Assembly (NCBI GenBank): GCA_014905825.1 | Contig: JACGCN010000005.1 | Location: 1,364,001 to 1,428,000 of the forward strand | Length of the DNA stretch: 64,000 bases | Source of the DNA: Lyophyllum atratum | Lineage: Eukaryota > Basidiomycota > Agaricomycetes > Agaricales > Lyophyllaceae | Reading direction: 5' to 3' | In this document: in pieces, positions 9,331 through 22,181 of the stretch | Position numbering within the stretch: position 1 is the stretch's first letter | Layout of the letters: each line of letters begins with the position of its first letter | The notes under the pieces: generated by a model | What the model was told of the DNA's origin: nothing | Database searches by the model: none | Seen by the model: only the letters and a program-made list of their open reading frames with translations | Made by a program: the position numbers and the translations under genes

Positions 9331-11779
9331 ATGTACGTGGAAGGCGCCGAGATTGAGAATACAGCCGTCGCCCGCCACGCATCAGAGTCCGATCCCTTGC
9401 TGGGCGAGAGTGAAGAGGAACTAGCCAGCAAACCCTTCTACCGCGCGCGACCACTATGGTGAGTTCGCATGTTTCCCCCGTGCCACATGTCCATGTGCTC
9501 ATCTCTTCTTGATCTAACCAGGCTTGTGCCTTTCGCTATTACTGCGGCCGTCGTGGTATGTCCCGTGGGGAGTTGTAACGATTCACAAACTGACATGGAC
9601 CTACGTCATGCAGCGTGGAATGACCCTTGCGCCTCGAATAGAGGTCTTCACACAACTATCATGCAACAAACTACACGGCCACAATCGTTATAATCATACC
9701 GAGACTACTTCATTTATATCAATTACCCAAGCAATCCCACAGGAATCGATTACCCCTTTTTATTTTACTCTAGACCCACTTGGCCCCTCCCTGCACCCAC
9801 ACCACCTTCATCCAAACACCTCGCCCAATGTTACTTTTGTGTCTGGCATGACCGCAGATGATAACCAAGAAGAAGACCCTCGCCGCCTTCCCTCGGCGCG
9901 ATGCTTAAGTGATCCCGCCGTTCAAGCTGGAGCCGCTCGCCTTCAGACAATAATGACAACGACAATGGGCATCCTTTCAGCGCTCACTACCGGATGGTGG
10001 GGCCATTTTGGGGAACGACACGGTCGGACGAAGGTTCTAGCCATCGTCACTTTCGGGTTCTTCCTCACGTACGTGCACCAATGGGTCCTATTTCTGCTCT
10101 TCCCGATAATTAATGAATCAACTTAGTGATCTTATATTTATCCTCGTGTCCACACCGTCCTCTCCGTTCTCAGCACATGGGCATAAACTGCTTGTTCTTG
10201 CGCCCATGATTGAAGGCGCCCTCGGCGGCTGGTCAACCCTCCAATCTGCTACCTCGGCATACCTGAGCGACTGCACCTCCAGTGGCTCGCGTGCCAACAT
10301 CTTTTCGCGCTTTTCGGGTGTCTTTTATGTCGGACTCAGCCTGGGACCCAGTGTTGGTGGATATTTCATCAAGAATCCAATCTGGAAGACAGGCGGTGCT
10401 CTGACGGTGACCTCAGTGTTCTGGATCGCGATCATCTGCTCGTTCATCAATTTCATGCTCGTGCTGTTCGTGTTCCCGGAATCACTGGATAAGGTGAAGA
10501 GGACGCGTGCATTGGCCGAACATAACGTGAAGGCGTGCGGGAAGGGAAAGGCCAGGGATCATGATGCGTGCGCTGTTGGTCAAGGGTCTGGCGCGAGCGC
10601 AGAAGAGAGCAGTGAGGCTGGAGAGGGCATTATTCGCGGGTTTTTGAAGCCGTTGGCGCTGTTCCTGCCGGTCGTAGTCTTTGACGGCGGGTTGAAGAAG
10701 CGAAGGGACTGGAGCCTTACGTTTTTGGGTGCAGCATTGTTTGCTTCCACGCTCTCTAACGTGGGTGCTGGTTTATCTGCCTGTTCAATATGGTTCGCTG
10801 ATATACTTGCTTCTGTAGGGCGTGCATCAAGTTAAATATTTATATGCGGAACACGTTTATGGATGGGGCGCTGAGCAGCTCAGTTATTATATTTCATTTT
10901 TAAGTGGGGCCAGAGCTACTTTCCTACTAGTTCTTTGTCCTTGTAGGTCTCCCACAGCGACTTTAAAGATCCATACTGATATTGTCCATCAGGGATCATC
11001 GCGACCTTCAAACCTAAACCTCAACCAGAAACCCACACCGATCCCAGTTCCAGTACTCTTACGCCAGGCAAGAAGCCTAAGCCAACTAAAGGCCGCCTTG
11101 CACGAGAAATTTCATTCGATCTTCTTATGACGCGGTTCTCACTCATGATCGACATTCTCTCCAACACCTTCGTTACCCTCGGACCTATGCCCATGATTCA
11201 TGCGCTCGGTGCGAGTTCTCTGTGGACCCAAGAGAGCCAGCCGCTGTTCGTGCTTGCGACGGCAATGAGCAGCTTGGGCAGCGGGGCCGGTCCAGCTCTT
11301 CAAAGTCTTGCTCTGTGTATAGTGCAAGTGAGGACCTTGGATGCAAGTGCTGCGAAAGGCGACGACGCTGCCACCGTGAAGGAGGAAGGTGTCGGGCAGT
11401 TACTTGGAGCGTTGGCGGTTGTGCAAACTCTCGGACAGATGATCCTCGGGGTGAGTACGGATCCCTATGTGCCGGAAACCATATCTGACGTTGTGGTATG
11501 TAGCCTATGCTCTTCGGATTGGTCTACAGCGGTACGGTAGCTGCTTTTCCGAAGGCGGTTTTCGTGACAGCGGGCGGGCTCCTGATCTGTTCATTGATGC
11601 TGGTGATGTTGGTTCGAGGTCCCGTCATACCGAACGCTGGTGGCCCTGTGTCTGGGAAAGGGACTAAGAAAGGAAAGAGGAAGGTGCTAGACGGTGAGAG
11701 AGGGCGGTCCCGTGTCAGCAAGGATCTCCGGGGTGGTGCGACTAAGTATGGTTCCGTGGCTAGCTCGTCTGCCTCGTAG
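9331..11779 (+). CDS. MFS transporter 1 (DHA1/TetA-like, general substrate)
   Basis: A membrane transporter of the major facilitator superfamily. A short acidic cytosolic N terminus (ESDPLLGE) precedes RPLW|LVPFAITAAVV|RGMTLAPR, spliced across two introns (about 9460 and 9555). The MFS motif A between helices 2 and 3 reads GWWGHFGERHGRTK, and helices 4-5 follow (SDCTSSGSRANIFSRFSGVFYVG). A charged central loop (about 10490-10630) separates the two six-helix halves, and SGTVAAFPKAVF lies near the end. The C-terminal tail is basic, Gly/Ser-rich and cytosolic. The relative at 18487-20730 shares the RGmT-sPR, EHVY/QHVY and VAYFPKAIFV blocks. The substrate is unknown; drug or metabolite efflux is the usual role of the group. 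Confidence 0.85.
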
Positions 11780-12048
11780 TCTGGAGTATATATCATGTAT
11801 TATAATCATAGTAGTTAGAATATATCTGTATCATAGAAGGCAAACTGCATTTTAAGTCGTGGACCCTGACCGGGAGCATTAGTGATGGGATCAACAGAGC
11901 CAAACACCGGTTTGTGAGTTTCTCTTGTGTGGCCGTCGTTGCCCTTGTCGTTCCCGTCGCCACCCTTCTGCTAATATCACGACCGCTCGCTGCCTCTGCC
12001 GCTGTCGTAGCTGTCTGTCTCGCCGCCGTTGCCACCGTCGTCGGTGAT

Positions 12049-13778
12049 ATGAACTCTGAATCCACAAATGCAATCGCAGGCCCCTCCACTTCCCGTTCTT
12101 CTACACCACCACCAGCACAATCTACGTCACAACTCTTCCTGCCTCCACCAGGTTTGTGCCATTTTGTACCAACTCGTGCGACCCGTAGACTCATTGCCTT
12201 CTTATGCATTTCGACATTACAGGGCCCCCGCAAACGCACCCGACGTACCTATCCAGCACCCAGGACCTCCTTGCTCGCTTCCAGTTACTGCCGTCCTACG
12301 ACAAGTATGTCCGCCCCTTTGCCGCGCCCTCGGAGACAGGTCTCGATCAGGTGGGACCCACCCCCATTACACCTGGCGCGAATGGGATATTGGATAAGGG
12401 CAAGGGAAAGGAGGTGGAGGGTGTACCCATGACCCCTGGGGCAGGAGATGGTGGAGATGGTGATGATGAGGATGGGGGAAAGGGAGATAAGAGGAAGAGG
12501 AACAACTATAAACACCTCATCAAGGGCATTCCAGGTGCGTCACTACCCAAGTGCCGTCCATTCAGCGGACAAGTAGTCTCCGGCCATGAATGTCTGATCT
12601 CTTGGCTCAGGGAAACACTCATTGAAAAAGGACGAGTATCTATCGACGATGATGATGATTCCTCCGAAGCAGCGTATACAAATTACGCCTTTTGATCTCA
12701 AGACCCAGCGGGAGGCTTTCGCTGTGAGCTTGGAGGGGCTGAAAGGCGTATGTCATCTCCCATTACTTATCACCCCTTTGTCCCAAATCATCCCCCTCGC
12801 ACGCGTTTTCCCGCTTACTCATCCAATCTCCTCTCTATCTGCCCTTTAGTGGAATCCTACCGCGCTGGTGCTCGAAACTGCTCAAGCCCGGGAGGACCGG
12901 AAGAAACGAGTATGTGTTTTCGCGTCTTCGATATGTGCGATTCCTGACGCATTCGAATAGAAAGAGGCCAAGCGTCTTCAAAAACTGCAAGCTCAGGCCG
13001 TCCTCGCGGCTCCCCTTGCTCACCCGCAACCCATCCAGGCACCTGTGCCCACTTCCGCAACCCCTTCGTCCTTCAATCGCCCCCCTCAGAATCCGATTCC
13101 TAATGGTACGCCCAGGCCAGGGTCTACAGCTCCGATTTCTCGGCCGACATCTTCCACAGCAGTGGCATCTGCCGCAAGACCAGGGTCAATGGTTCCGAGG
13201 CCAGGTTCCGCCGCTCAGAAGTCTGCTGTCCCGCGGCCGGGATCGACGGTTCCTAGACCGGGGTCTGCGATGCCCAGACCAGGTTCAACGAGGCCTACCC
13301 TTCCACCTGTACAAGTGCCTGTGGGGAGAGTTGCAACGCCTCTACGATCAGGAACGCTAGGGCCGAATACACCGTTACGCAGTGCCGCCACAGTGACGCC
13401 CACGTCAGCCAATCCGTATCTACTTGCGACGGACTCGGAAAAACGGGGCAAGAAGAGGGAGAGGGACGACGTGATGCCGGTGGTCAATGGTATTGGCGCC
13501 ACGAACGGACATGGCAATATTGCTATCAATTCACCAAAAGCTGTTCTCAATGCCAGAGCAGGGACGGCTGGGATACGGCCTCGACCTATCAAGAAGCAGC
13601 GGATGGTTAGTACTTACGTCTGGTTTTGTTGTCACTTTTTTCTTGTGTTGAAGTGTTTGCGGCGTGTTTCAACCGCTTCGACCTTCAGTAACTCACGTCT
13701 GTTTTCTTTTCTCAGGATACGCAAGGACATGCGAGAGACGTTGCTGTGACTCAGCAACCGACCCCACAAGGTGTCTAG
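12049..13778 (+). CDS. MED19: Mediator complex subunit 19
   Basis: A nuclear subunit of the Mediator head module, which links transcription factors to RNA polymerase II. Six exons are visible. The conserved core is LLPSYDKYVRPF (exon 2), then YKHLIKGIPG|KHSLKKDEYL across an intron (about 12536-12610), ITPFDLKTQREAFAV, and a Lys/Arg-rich helix (AREDRKKR|KEAKRLQKLQ). The second half is long, low-complexity and Pro/Ser/Arg-rich with many RPGS repeats, followed by a basic stretch (IRPRPIKKQRM). I chose ATG 12049 because the frame upstream is only low-complexity sequence. The final short exon ends QPTPQGV with the stop at 13776-13778. Confidence 0.85.
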
Positions 13779-14717
13779 CTGCACGGCGCGCAGTCCACGA
13801 TTATTCTTGCCACCTCTTCTGGGAGCGTCAAACTTCATAGTTCATCGAGAACTGGGAGTTCCCGCATCTCACCCCCCCATCCCTTCAACCCTAATGCTCT
13901 TCGCCTATTTTTTCCGCGTCATTCACACCAAGTTCCTGACGGACCATGAGCTGGATGGGACTGACGGATGGCCGGTATCGCATATACGATATATCCGGCG
14001 TATCTCCCCCAACCGTAGCATGACGGCATGCAGCCGGCCATGATATTACGCCCTCCCTCGTGTTGACATGGTCTGAATCTACCCCGTGGCGCCTTTGATC
14101 TCGTCGGAGCTCATCCTGTCTGTCCCCGCTCACGACATATAGACAAACGACACCTACATAGTGCGGCACGGTCTGCTCCGCCTTGTAGGTCATTGCCGTA
14201 CAATATCGAGAGGAAGAAGTGATGGGGTTTTCCATCACTGGTTCCTTGCATCCCCTATCCTACACTATTCACATGGCGATCCACCTCTATTAACGCATCT
14301 ACCTATTTACTATCACATCAGCGCAACCCTCATCTTACAACACACCATATACTTAACACTCATCGCTCGTCATTTCATCTGTCGCATGTTATCCTCCCGT
14401 TGTCGTTGTCAAGCAAATTTTTTTTTGCTCATCTCGTTGTGACTCTGGGGCTCGTTGGCCAGTACTTGGCCCGACTAGCCCTTGATTAGCCCTACCATAG
14501 TTCTTTGGTGAGAGCTAAGAGCAATACGACATTGAGTTCATGCAGGGCTTCATAATTTCAGAAATGGGTCGTAAGATACCAAGTATGCGTAAGTATGGGT
14601 ATAGCTCGAAGCCGGTGCATCATATAAAGCAAAGGGAAGATTCAAAGAATAACAAATCCAGATAGGGTATCAAATAAATCATGACTTATCCATTTCCATT
14701 GATCATGAGCATCCACA
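13779..14717. other. Convergent intergenic region
   Basis: About 940 bp between MED19 and the reverse-strand BAR/IMD-like gene. It holds both 3' UTRs and several short frames without family resemblance. I see no RNA gene. Confidence 0.55.
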
Positions 14718-17702
14718 TCACCGCCTCCCTGCTCCCAAGTTTGTCACACTGCGATTGCTGATTCCGCTCGCTTCATAACTCCTCCGACCATCCTCCTGTA
14801 CACGCAGCGCTGTGCTGCTCACATTCTTCCTCCCATCCATTGAAAAGATCCCACTCTTCCCCGGCCCGCTTCCAACACCCGCAATATTCCCGATCCCCTT
14901 TTTCGATTCGAGGTTGAACGCGTTCCCGACAGGCATACTCAGTCGCCGTATCCACCCAGGCTTCGACTTCTCAGGCGGCCGCAGCGATATAGGCTCTGCT
15001 GGAGGTCTGAGGTCGGGGGGTGCCTGGGGTGCCCGGTACTTTGCCGCGGAACACTTTTCGCACCCGCAGTAAGGTGCGTGGGCGGTTTGCGGGGATTGGT
15101 GGGGAGACGGTGGGGAATGCGAGTATTGGCTTTGGAAAGACGACTGAGACTGCCCGTCATGGGAGTGAGAAGGTTGACCGGAGTTAGATGACGGAGAGGG
15201 TGGAACGAGATGGGATGGGCTGTAGGAGTACTGGGAATGGGGACGGCCCAGATTCTGATTGGAGGCTGAGGCGGGGCTGTTTCCGGGGTCCAACTGAGAC
15301 TGCGGGCGCTGGTTCCGGAAGGATGTCCTCCGCTCACGAGGCCGCAGCTGTGAATATGGCTCGGGCGTGATGCCATTCCGGGGTGTTTCGTTTGCATCAC
15401 CGTACTCGTCGCCTTCCCTTACATCGACTAAGCGCGCACGATCGCGGTCGAGTTCGCGTGCCCTCCTCTCGATGTCCCGTTCACGCTCGAGTATTTCAAG
15501 TTCCCTCTCTTTCATCTCCAGTTGGGCGAGGTCGTTGAGTCGTTGCTGGCGGCGACGGGCTTCATCTTGACCAGGTGACTTTGGGCTGGAGGAAGGCATA
15601 GGCACGTTGCGGCCTGCGAGGCTGCGATCTTGAGACGAATCGGCCGATCGAGCCTGGACGCCTGTTCCGACAGGTGTGAGCGGTAGCTGATGCGCATTCA
15701 AAGACGGGGTCCTGAGGCGAGGAGAAGACGGTCCGTCCGTAGGTTGATAACGAGTAGCGAGGTCATTAACACTGAGAGGAAGGCGGGGAAGCTCTCTAGG
15801 CGTAGGAGATATTGCACCAGACTGGAATTTTGTAGTGAGCGAAGTGAGAAGGTGAATAGAATATGAAGCACACATTGCTCGAATAACGATTCCGCATGGC
15901 AGCGACAATGCTACCACTGCTTCCGCTCGTGCCAGTTCTCTCGATAGTGTTCGGTTTCGATAGGTCAGTTGATCGTAATCTGGGTACATGACCAATGTTG
16001 ACGCCAAATTCCCGATCGATGTCGAAATAATCTTCCTGGAGCTGACGATCGGAGTTCGCTTCAGCAGATGCAGGATTCTCTCCATCACGATTGTGGGCTT
16101 CAACAGTAGGAATCGCTTTTTGTGACCTGATGGGTACCGGTTGCCTAATTTTGTTCTCATCCCCAAGGCGAACGGGAGACACAGCGCTGGAAACCTCCGG
16201 TATAATAGGTTTCTCTTGGAACCTCTGCTCTGGAGAAGGAGGGAGAGAGGTGGAGGGAGAAGCGTCCTGCGGGGAAGCATAAACTGCAGGTTGATTATCG
16301 CCCTCGTCAACGCTTCCTGGCAACGGTGATTCGGTCAGCCGAGGTAGGTTGGCGTAGGATGATGTTTGCGACGATTGGGATTGGGATGACTGCTGCTGTC
16401 GAGGGGGCGGGATAGGGAAGTGGGTGGGCGGTAAGGGAAAAGCAGATAGAGAACGGACAGAATCGGCATTATTCCTGTCGGCAAGTGGTCTGGGAGGTTC
16501 GTATGCCGACGGCGCGGCGGAATCCATACGTTGCGGAGTGCGAGAAACGTCCTGTTGGTTGGCTCTCAACAGTGCCGGCGATTGTCGCGTCGCGAAGGGT
16601 TCCTGTGATGGTTCTGCCTCTGCTCCAGAGGAATGACCAGCTATGGACCGAGCCTGCTCCGTCGATTCTCGGGAATCCCTAGCTTCGACATTTCGAAGTG
16701 TAGTCGGTGCCTGAAGATGCTCGTCTTCCGACCGCTTGTCAGATATGACCTCACGGTCTGATTGTGGGTGTTGGCTTTCCTCGGGGTCCGGGAGGTCTAG
16801 TGGGATAGGTCCTGTCCAACCACCCTCACACAATGCTCGCCATTCTCCAAGCTGGCCGATTGTAGGCGAGAAACGTCTGACACCCTCGCATGTTTTGAGC
16901 CATTCCGCATCGGCAACCCTTGAGAGACAAGCAGCAGCGCTGTATGTAGTTGACGAATGACGCTGAGTCACGTTGAGAGTGTGGTGACTACCAGGAGATC
17001 AGCGCAGCACAAGAGGGAAATGCTGAAAGGAACCCACTATTTCTCTTGTGATATCTCTGGGCCCAATGCTGTGATGAGATTTATATATCTGGCATGTTCT
17101 TCGGTAGCGTCGCGAGTGTTCTTCTTCGACTTCTTCTCGTACACCTGACCTTTCGAACGATGAGAGGTGGAGTTTAACTTATATGGAAAGCCTGTTAAGT
17201 ACCAGCTTGCTTGATTCTGGCATTAGCGTTCGCCATGCGTTCATCGTGGGTTTTCTCTTCCTTCTGCAGGTAGTACATGGGTCAATACACGAGCTAAGGA
17301 GCACGATAAAGACGAACAGCAAGTTTCTTGAACCATTTCTTGACCTCTGCGCTGATAGCATCGTATTCCTTATCCGCAAATTTGGCAAACTTGGAGTCAA
17401 TGTCTGACGACACCTCGAAGATGGTTGCACTCGCGTTCATGGCGTTGGCTAGGTACACCCAAGAGACGCGTTCAGCGTGTGATTTCTATAGAGGACAGAT
17501 AATACGAACCTGCTACTTCTCCCGTCGTCTTCATACCTGCTGTATCTCGTAAAGCCTTGGCCAACTTCTTCTGCAAGATGACAGTGGCACCCGCAGCTTC
17601 GCAATAATCATTAAGAACATTGAGAAGCGTTTCCAAAGATTTGCACGACTTGTGGATATCCAGCCTCTCTGCTAGAGGTGGAGGAGCTGGCTTTGAGGCC
17701 AT
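14718..17702 (-). CDS. BAR/IMD-like protein with long disordered Ser/Pro-rich tail
   Basis: Six exons read from 17702 down to 14718. The first four, short exons give an alpha-helical N-terminal region of roughly 200 residues (RLDIHKSCKSLETLLNVL, FEVSSDIDSKFAKFADKEYD, KKWFKKLAKEEKTHDERM), with heptad character resembling I-BAR/IMD membrane-curving domains; that assignment is inference from pattern. A middle block (FSPTIGQLGEWRALCEGGW) is followed by about 600 residues of Ser/Pro/Gln-rich disorder. This contains one strongly charged coiled coil (about 15390-15560, repeated RERD/ERE) and, near the end, CGCEKC, possibly a small metal-binding knuckle. The last exon ends NLGAGRR. A role in membrane or cortex organisation is plausible but not shown. 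Confidence 0.7.
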
Positions 17703-18486
17703 TCAAGCAGAAGTTGACATTCAGATTGAGAAATGACGGGGAATGTACCATTCGATCAATGATCGAGTGCAGCATGAAGTGGAATCCCACGGTCGTGCTT
17801 TAGCCTAAGCGAAACAAAATCTCGACCAAGCACGAACCATAGCAGCAACGTTGATTGCAGGTTGCGCAATGTAATGAAGCTACTGGTTCCCTTGTTCAAC
17901 GCCATCCCCTTTACTTCGAACCGTTCTATCCGGCGCGGCGGCGCCTCACTTCAGGCTATTGTATCGGCGGCAGTAACACCGCATGGGTGGGAACACAAAA
18001 CAGGATATTGATACACAGCTGCCAGTAGGCCAGCTTGTATCAATCCAGAGTTTTTGACAGGCTCAGGCTCAGTTACCCACCGATAAGTCAGAACACTTAC
18101 ACGTAACCCTTTGAGACGGGCGCCGACACATTCATTGGTACCATGAAGCTAGCTGTAAGTCTAACTCTCAGCTCCATTCTGAGCATCCATTAACAGATCC
18201 GTCCAGGAAACTTCTGATGATGCAGAGTAAGTTCTGTTCCCTCATCCCAAGAGCTGTATCACTACAACACCAATATGGCCTGAACCGCCTGGTCCGAGCG
18301 CAAGTTCGATATCACGTGCTAGTTGATACTTATCAGATAAGCCAACGCATCATAATCTGCGACCCTCTTTACCCCACCTCGATTTATCTACCACTCTCTC
18401 CCAGGCCCGGTTACTGCGTACGGTGCTAATTATCCGTAACTTCTAGCCTGGGCTCTCATACTCCCGACCGCATTGCTCTAGAAGAC
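17703..18486. other. Divergent intergenic region
   Basis: About 780 bp between the reverse-strand BAR/IMD-like gene and MFS transporter 2, expected to carry both promoters. No clear TATA box or other gene is visible. Confidence 0.5.
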
Positions 18487-20730
18487 ATGTTACAGGCACC
18501 AGAGACCAGCACCCATCACGCTCATGAAGAACAAGCACTTCTTCCTGGACCCAGTCGTAGGAAGTCCCGGCACAGAACTCCCAGAGTTTTCTTGCCGACG
18601 TTTACGAAGTGTCAAGCAAATCCATACTGGTCTGTCATTAGCCCTCTGCTCAGTTTGTGCTGCTTATTCATCGTCATGCAGGTTGCTCCCTATCGTTCTG
18701 GTAGCATCCATGTCGGTTCGTGCATGCCTCCGGTAACGCGTTTGAAATAACCCACGCCAATCTAGCGCGGCATCACCATGTCCCCCCGCATCCAAGTGTA
18801 CAAAGCAATTGCTTGTCGCATCCTCAACGCCAAGGATGATTCACCTGGACTCGACGGTCATCCGTTTCCGTCCGCCACTGTTGATTGTTCGGGATCCGCT
18901 GTTCAGGCTCGTGCTGCGAGGATACAAGCATGTAAGCTAGAAATGATTTGTTTCGCCTCGTTGTGTTCACCTGGTGCGCAGCCGTGACGACCCTGATGAA
19001 TGCGTTGAGTGCAATTACAACTGGTTATTGGAGTCGGCTCGGAGACGTCCGCGGAAGAAAGATCGTCTTCGCCTTGTTCCTTCTTGGGGCAATAGCCATG
19101 TAAGTCTCAAGAAGATGTTCCTTGCCGGTCCACACCAAACCATATCGCAGGGAGTCATTCTACCTTCTTGTTATGGAGCCTGATTCGCTCTTCGGCCGTC
19201 ACGCTGAAAAGTTCATATTGGTCGGCCCCATTTTAGAAGGCTTGATTGGTGGTCTGTCGGCCTTCAACGGGGTCGTGCACGCGTGAGCAGAATTCAGTTT
19301 CGTCTCCGACTCTATCTCAATAAAAGTTAGTTATACATCAGATTGCACACCACATGGATCACGGTATGTGCGCTCAATGGACCTCTGAAATCTTCTCAAT
19401 TTGAGGTTCCCAGGTCCAAAATCTTCTCCACGATACAAGGCATTGTGTTTGTTGGTCTGGCAGCAGGGCCATGGGTAAATTTATCTATTTATCTGAATGC
19501 TACACATGCCAACATGACCTCATACAGTTCAGTGGTTTTGTACTACCAGAAACCGCGGTCCTGGAAGTAAACGACGCATTCTTCCTCAGTATAGGTCTTC
19601 TAGCGGCCACATTTTTCTATGTCGTCTTCATATGTCCAGAATCGCGGCAGCCGCCCGCGCAAGAGTATGAAATATCAAACGCAGAAACTCCTTTATTCAA
19701 GACATCTCCCAATCTCCTCATTCGCCGATACACGCGTCAAATCATGTCTGCGTTGGTCATTCCCATTACCATGTTCGCACCGCGGCCTATACCCGGCAAA
19801 TCGCGGAGGAACTACAATCTCTCGTTGTTGGGGGCAGCACTCTTTCTTTATCTCATTTCTACTGTGTGTGGTTCCACTTTCCTCCCAATGTGCGCCCGAT
19901 ACTTACCCGATTGAACAGGCTGTATACTCAAGCAAATACATGTACGCACAACACGTCTATTCTTGGACGGCCGCACAGGTAGCTTGGATGACTATTGACG
20001 AGAAGAGTGACCTGACTACATCCTGCAGCTCGGCTACTACATGTCGCTCCTGTGGATTTCGAGAGCCTTCAACCTTCTTGTTTTCCTTCCAAGTACGTGC
20101 TTCCTAGTACCTTTTCTTGAAAGTGCAGAAAAAACTTATGAGCTTAACAGTCGTCATATCCTACCTGAAGCCCAAGACCTCCGTACCAGGCACCGCTTCT
20201 GATCCAGTGCACATCGCCGCAGAGATGAAGTTTGACAAACGTCTTGCTCAGGCATCTCTTGCCATTGATGGGATGGCAGATGCACTTGTTGCCCTGGTCC
20301 CGACATCTTCGCAAGTCACATACATCGGCCTTTCGTGTCTTTCATCATTCACATCCGGTGGAAATCCTGCACTACATTCACTGGGCGCGGTCTGTCTCCA
20401 TGCTTGTGGCTATGGCTCCGAAGTTGGAGCATTATTTGGCGGCATAGCAGTCCTCTCCGCCATTGCCCACATCTTCTCAGTCCGTATTCTTTCCATGCTC
20501 TTCTTTTGTTGGTGACTTACTTTACTCCTCATTTTCAGCCTTACATCTTCGCTATCACATACGCGTCGACGGTAGCATATTTTCCTAAGGCAATATTCGT
20601 TCTTGCTGCAGGGCTGTTAGCTTGCGCCGTACTCCTACTCAGCGGTATAAATACGCGACCAGAAGACGTCGTAATCCGCGAACCGTCGGTTGCTGATGGC
20701 GAGGAAGAAGAGCAGGAGTTGGAGGGCTAA
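18487..20730 (+). CDS. MFS transporter 2 (DHA1/TetA-like, paralogue of 9331-11779)
   Basis: A second major-facilitator transporter of the same family. Exon 1 is a cytosolic N terminus (EEQALLPGP), then PYW|LLPIVLVASMS|RGITMSPRIQVY spliced over two introns of about 50 bp. Motif A is GYWSRLGDVRGRK. Later blocks are SDCTPHGSR|SKIFS, FYVVFICPESR, the second-half entry NYNLSLLGAALFLYLIS, YMYAQHVYSWTAAQ|LGYYMSLLW, and STVAYFPKAIFVLAAGLL before an acidic tail. It lacks the long central charged loop of transporter 1 and the two have clearly diverged, so they are not a recent duplication. Substrate unknown. Confidence 0.85.
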
Positions 20731-21141
20731 TACGTTTGTGTAGCAGCTCTGCCAGGTGGTGTCGCGCATACAGCGTAATGTAACTGTGTTTTCGATATAT
20801 GCAGCTCTTTATCGACGAGCTGCAGCGATAAGTTTTGTACCAGATGCTTGCCATGTACACTATATAAATCCTTGATTAATAGGTGTTGATACCCTGTAAA
20901 CCGGTTACGAACTACATAGAATAAATCGTGTCCTCTGCGTCCCTTCCGGTGCTATCGAATCATCCTCAAGTAACAACATTTGGCAAAAGATTCGACCCCT
21001 TGAGTATGAGTTTCTATATTTAGCCTATCCACGTGACAGCCTACAACTGGTTTTGACGTGCCAATTTGTCAGCGGGCTTGAACTGTCTTCTTGAGGGCCT
21101 CCGAGTCCATACGACCAACGTACTTACGACGGTAATCAACC
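20731..21141. other. Intergenic
   Basis: About 410 bp between MFS transporter 2 and BUD13. A TATATAAA-like stretch near 20861 is too far from BUD13 to assign. Nothing else recognised. Confidence 0.5.
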
Positions 21142-22181
21142 ATGTCCGGTCTCAAGTCGTATCTCGCCGAAAAATACATGTCTGGGCCGAAAGCAGACGC
21201 CATTCTTGCGAGAACAGCTCCTCAAAAGAAGAAGAAACGCAAAGCCACGACATCGGTGCCCGTCGCCTCCTTACCAAATCTCCGGGACGACGATGGCGGC
21301 TGGGGTGCTGAGGAGAAGGAAGAAATTGACGATTCCGCGGAAGCAATCGTTGCCAGTGACCGAGGCTTCAAGAAACGGAAGGTTGCCCCGACAGAACAAG
21401 GAGCAGGTTGGGCAGTCGTGCGGGAAGGCATCAAGGAGGAAAGCCCCCCGCCTGCTGCTGATGAGCAGCCTGTAGTGGTGGAGGACCAAAAGCCCTTTGC
21501 TGGGGGTCTGATGACAGCCACCCAGCTTCAGAAGACAATGTCGAAGAAGGATATCACCCCAACTGTCACTGCGGAGGAGATTGCCCAGGCGCAGGAGACA
21601 ATATACCGAGACGCGAGTGGGAAGAAGATCGACACGAAGGCCGCGCGGGCTGAGGCAGCACGTTTAAAACGCGAGCGGGAAGAGAAGGAGGCGCAGAAGA
21701 TGGAATGGGGGAAGGGTCTGGTGCAACGGGAGGAGAAGGAGAAACAGAGATTGGAGTTAGAGAAGCAGAAAGGGAGGAGATTTGCCCGCCACGCGGACGA
21801 TGCGGACCTCAACGAAGACCTAAAGGCGAAAAAGCTGTGGAACGATCCCGCGGCAGCATTCTTAAGCGTCAGTCATATTCATAGAGCTCTTGTGATGTCG
21901 TTTTCTGACAACCTAGCTCAACTACATAGAAAAGAAAAGCCAAGGGTCCTCGGAAGCCTGAATACAATGGACCTCCACCGCCGCCTAACCGCTTCGGAAT
22001 CAAGCCTGGATATAGATGGGATGGCGTCGGTCGGTACACGTTGACCAAGTTTCCTCACTCTCGCTGACATCTAATTTTAATAGATCGAGGGACTGGCTTC
22101 GAGAAGAAACTGTTCCAGAGCAAGAACGAGCGGAAGCGGCAAGGATTGGAGAGTTACCAGTGGAGGTCAGAAGATATGTAG
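21142..22181 (+). CDS. BUD13: Pre-mRNA-splicing factor BUD13 (RES complex)
   Basis: A component of the retention-and-splicing (RES) complex, which helps the activated spliceosome and retains unspliced RNA in the nucleus. The start is well placed (caaccATGTCC). The N terminus [15 protein letters not shown] is the family signature. The middle is charged and coiled (Lys/Glu-rich, about 21600-21800). Two introns split the diagnostic C terminus: [36 protein letters not shown], then [14 protein letters not shown]. The stop is at 22179-22181. Length is typical for fungi. Confidence 0.93.
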
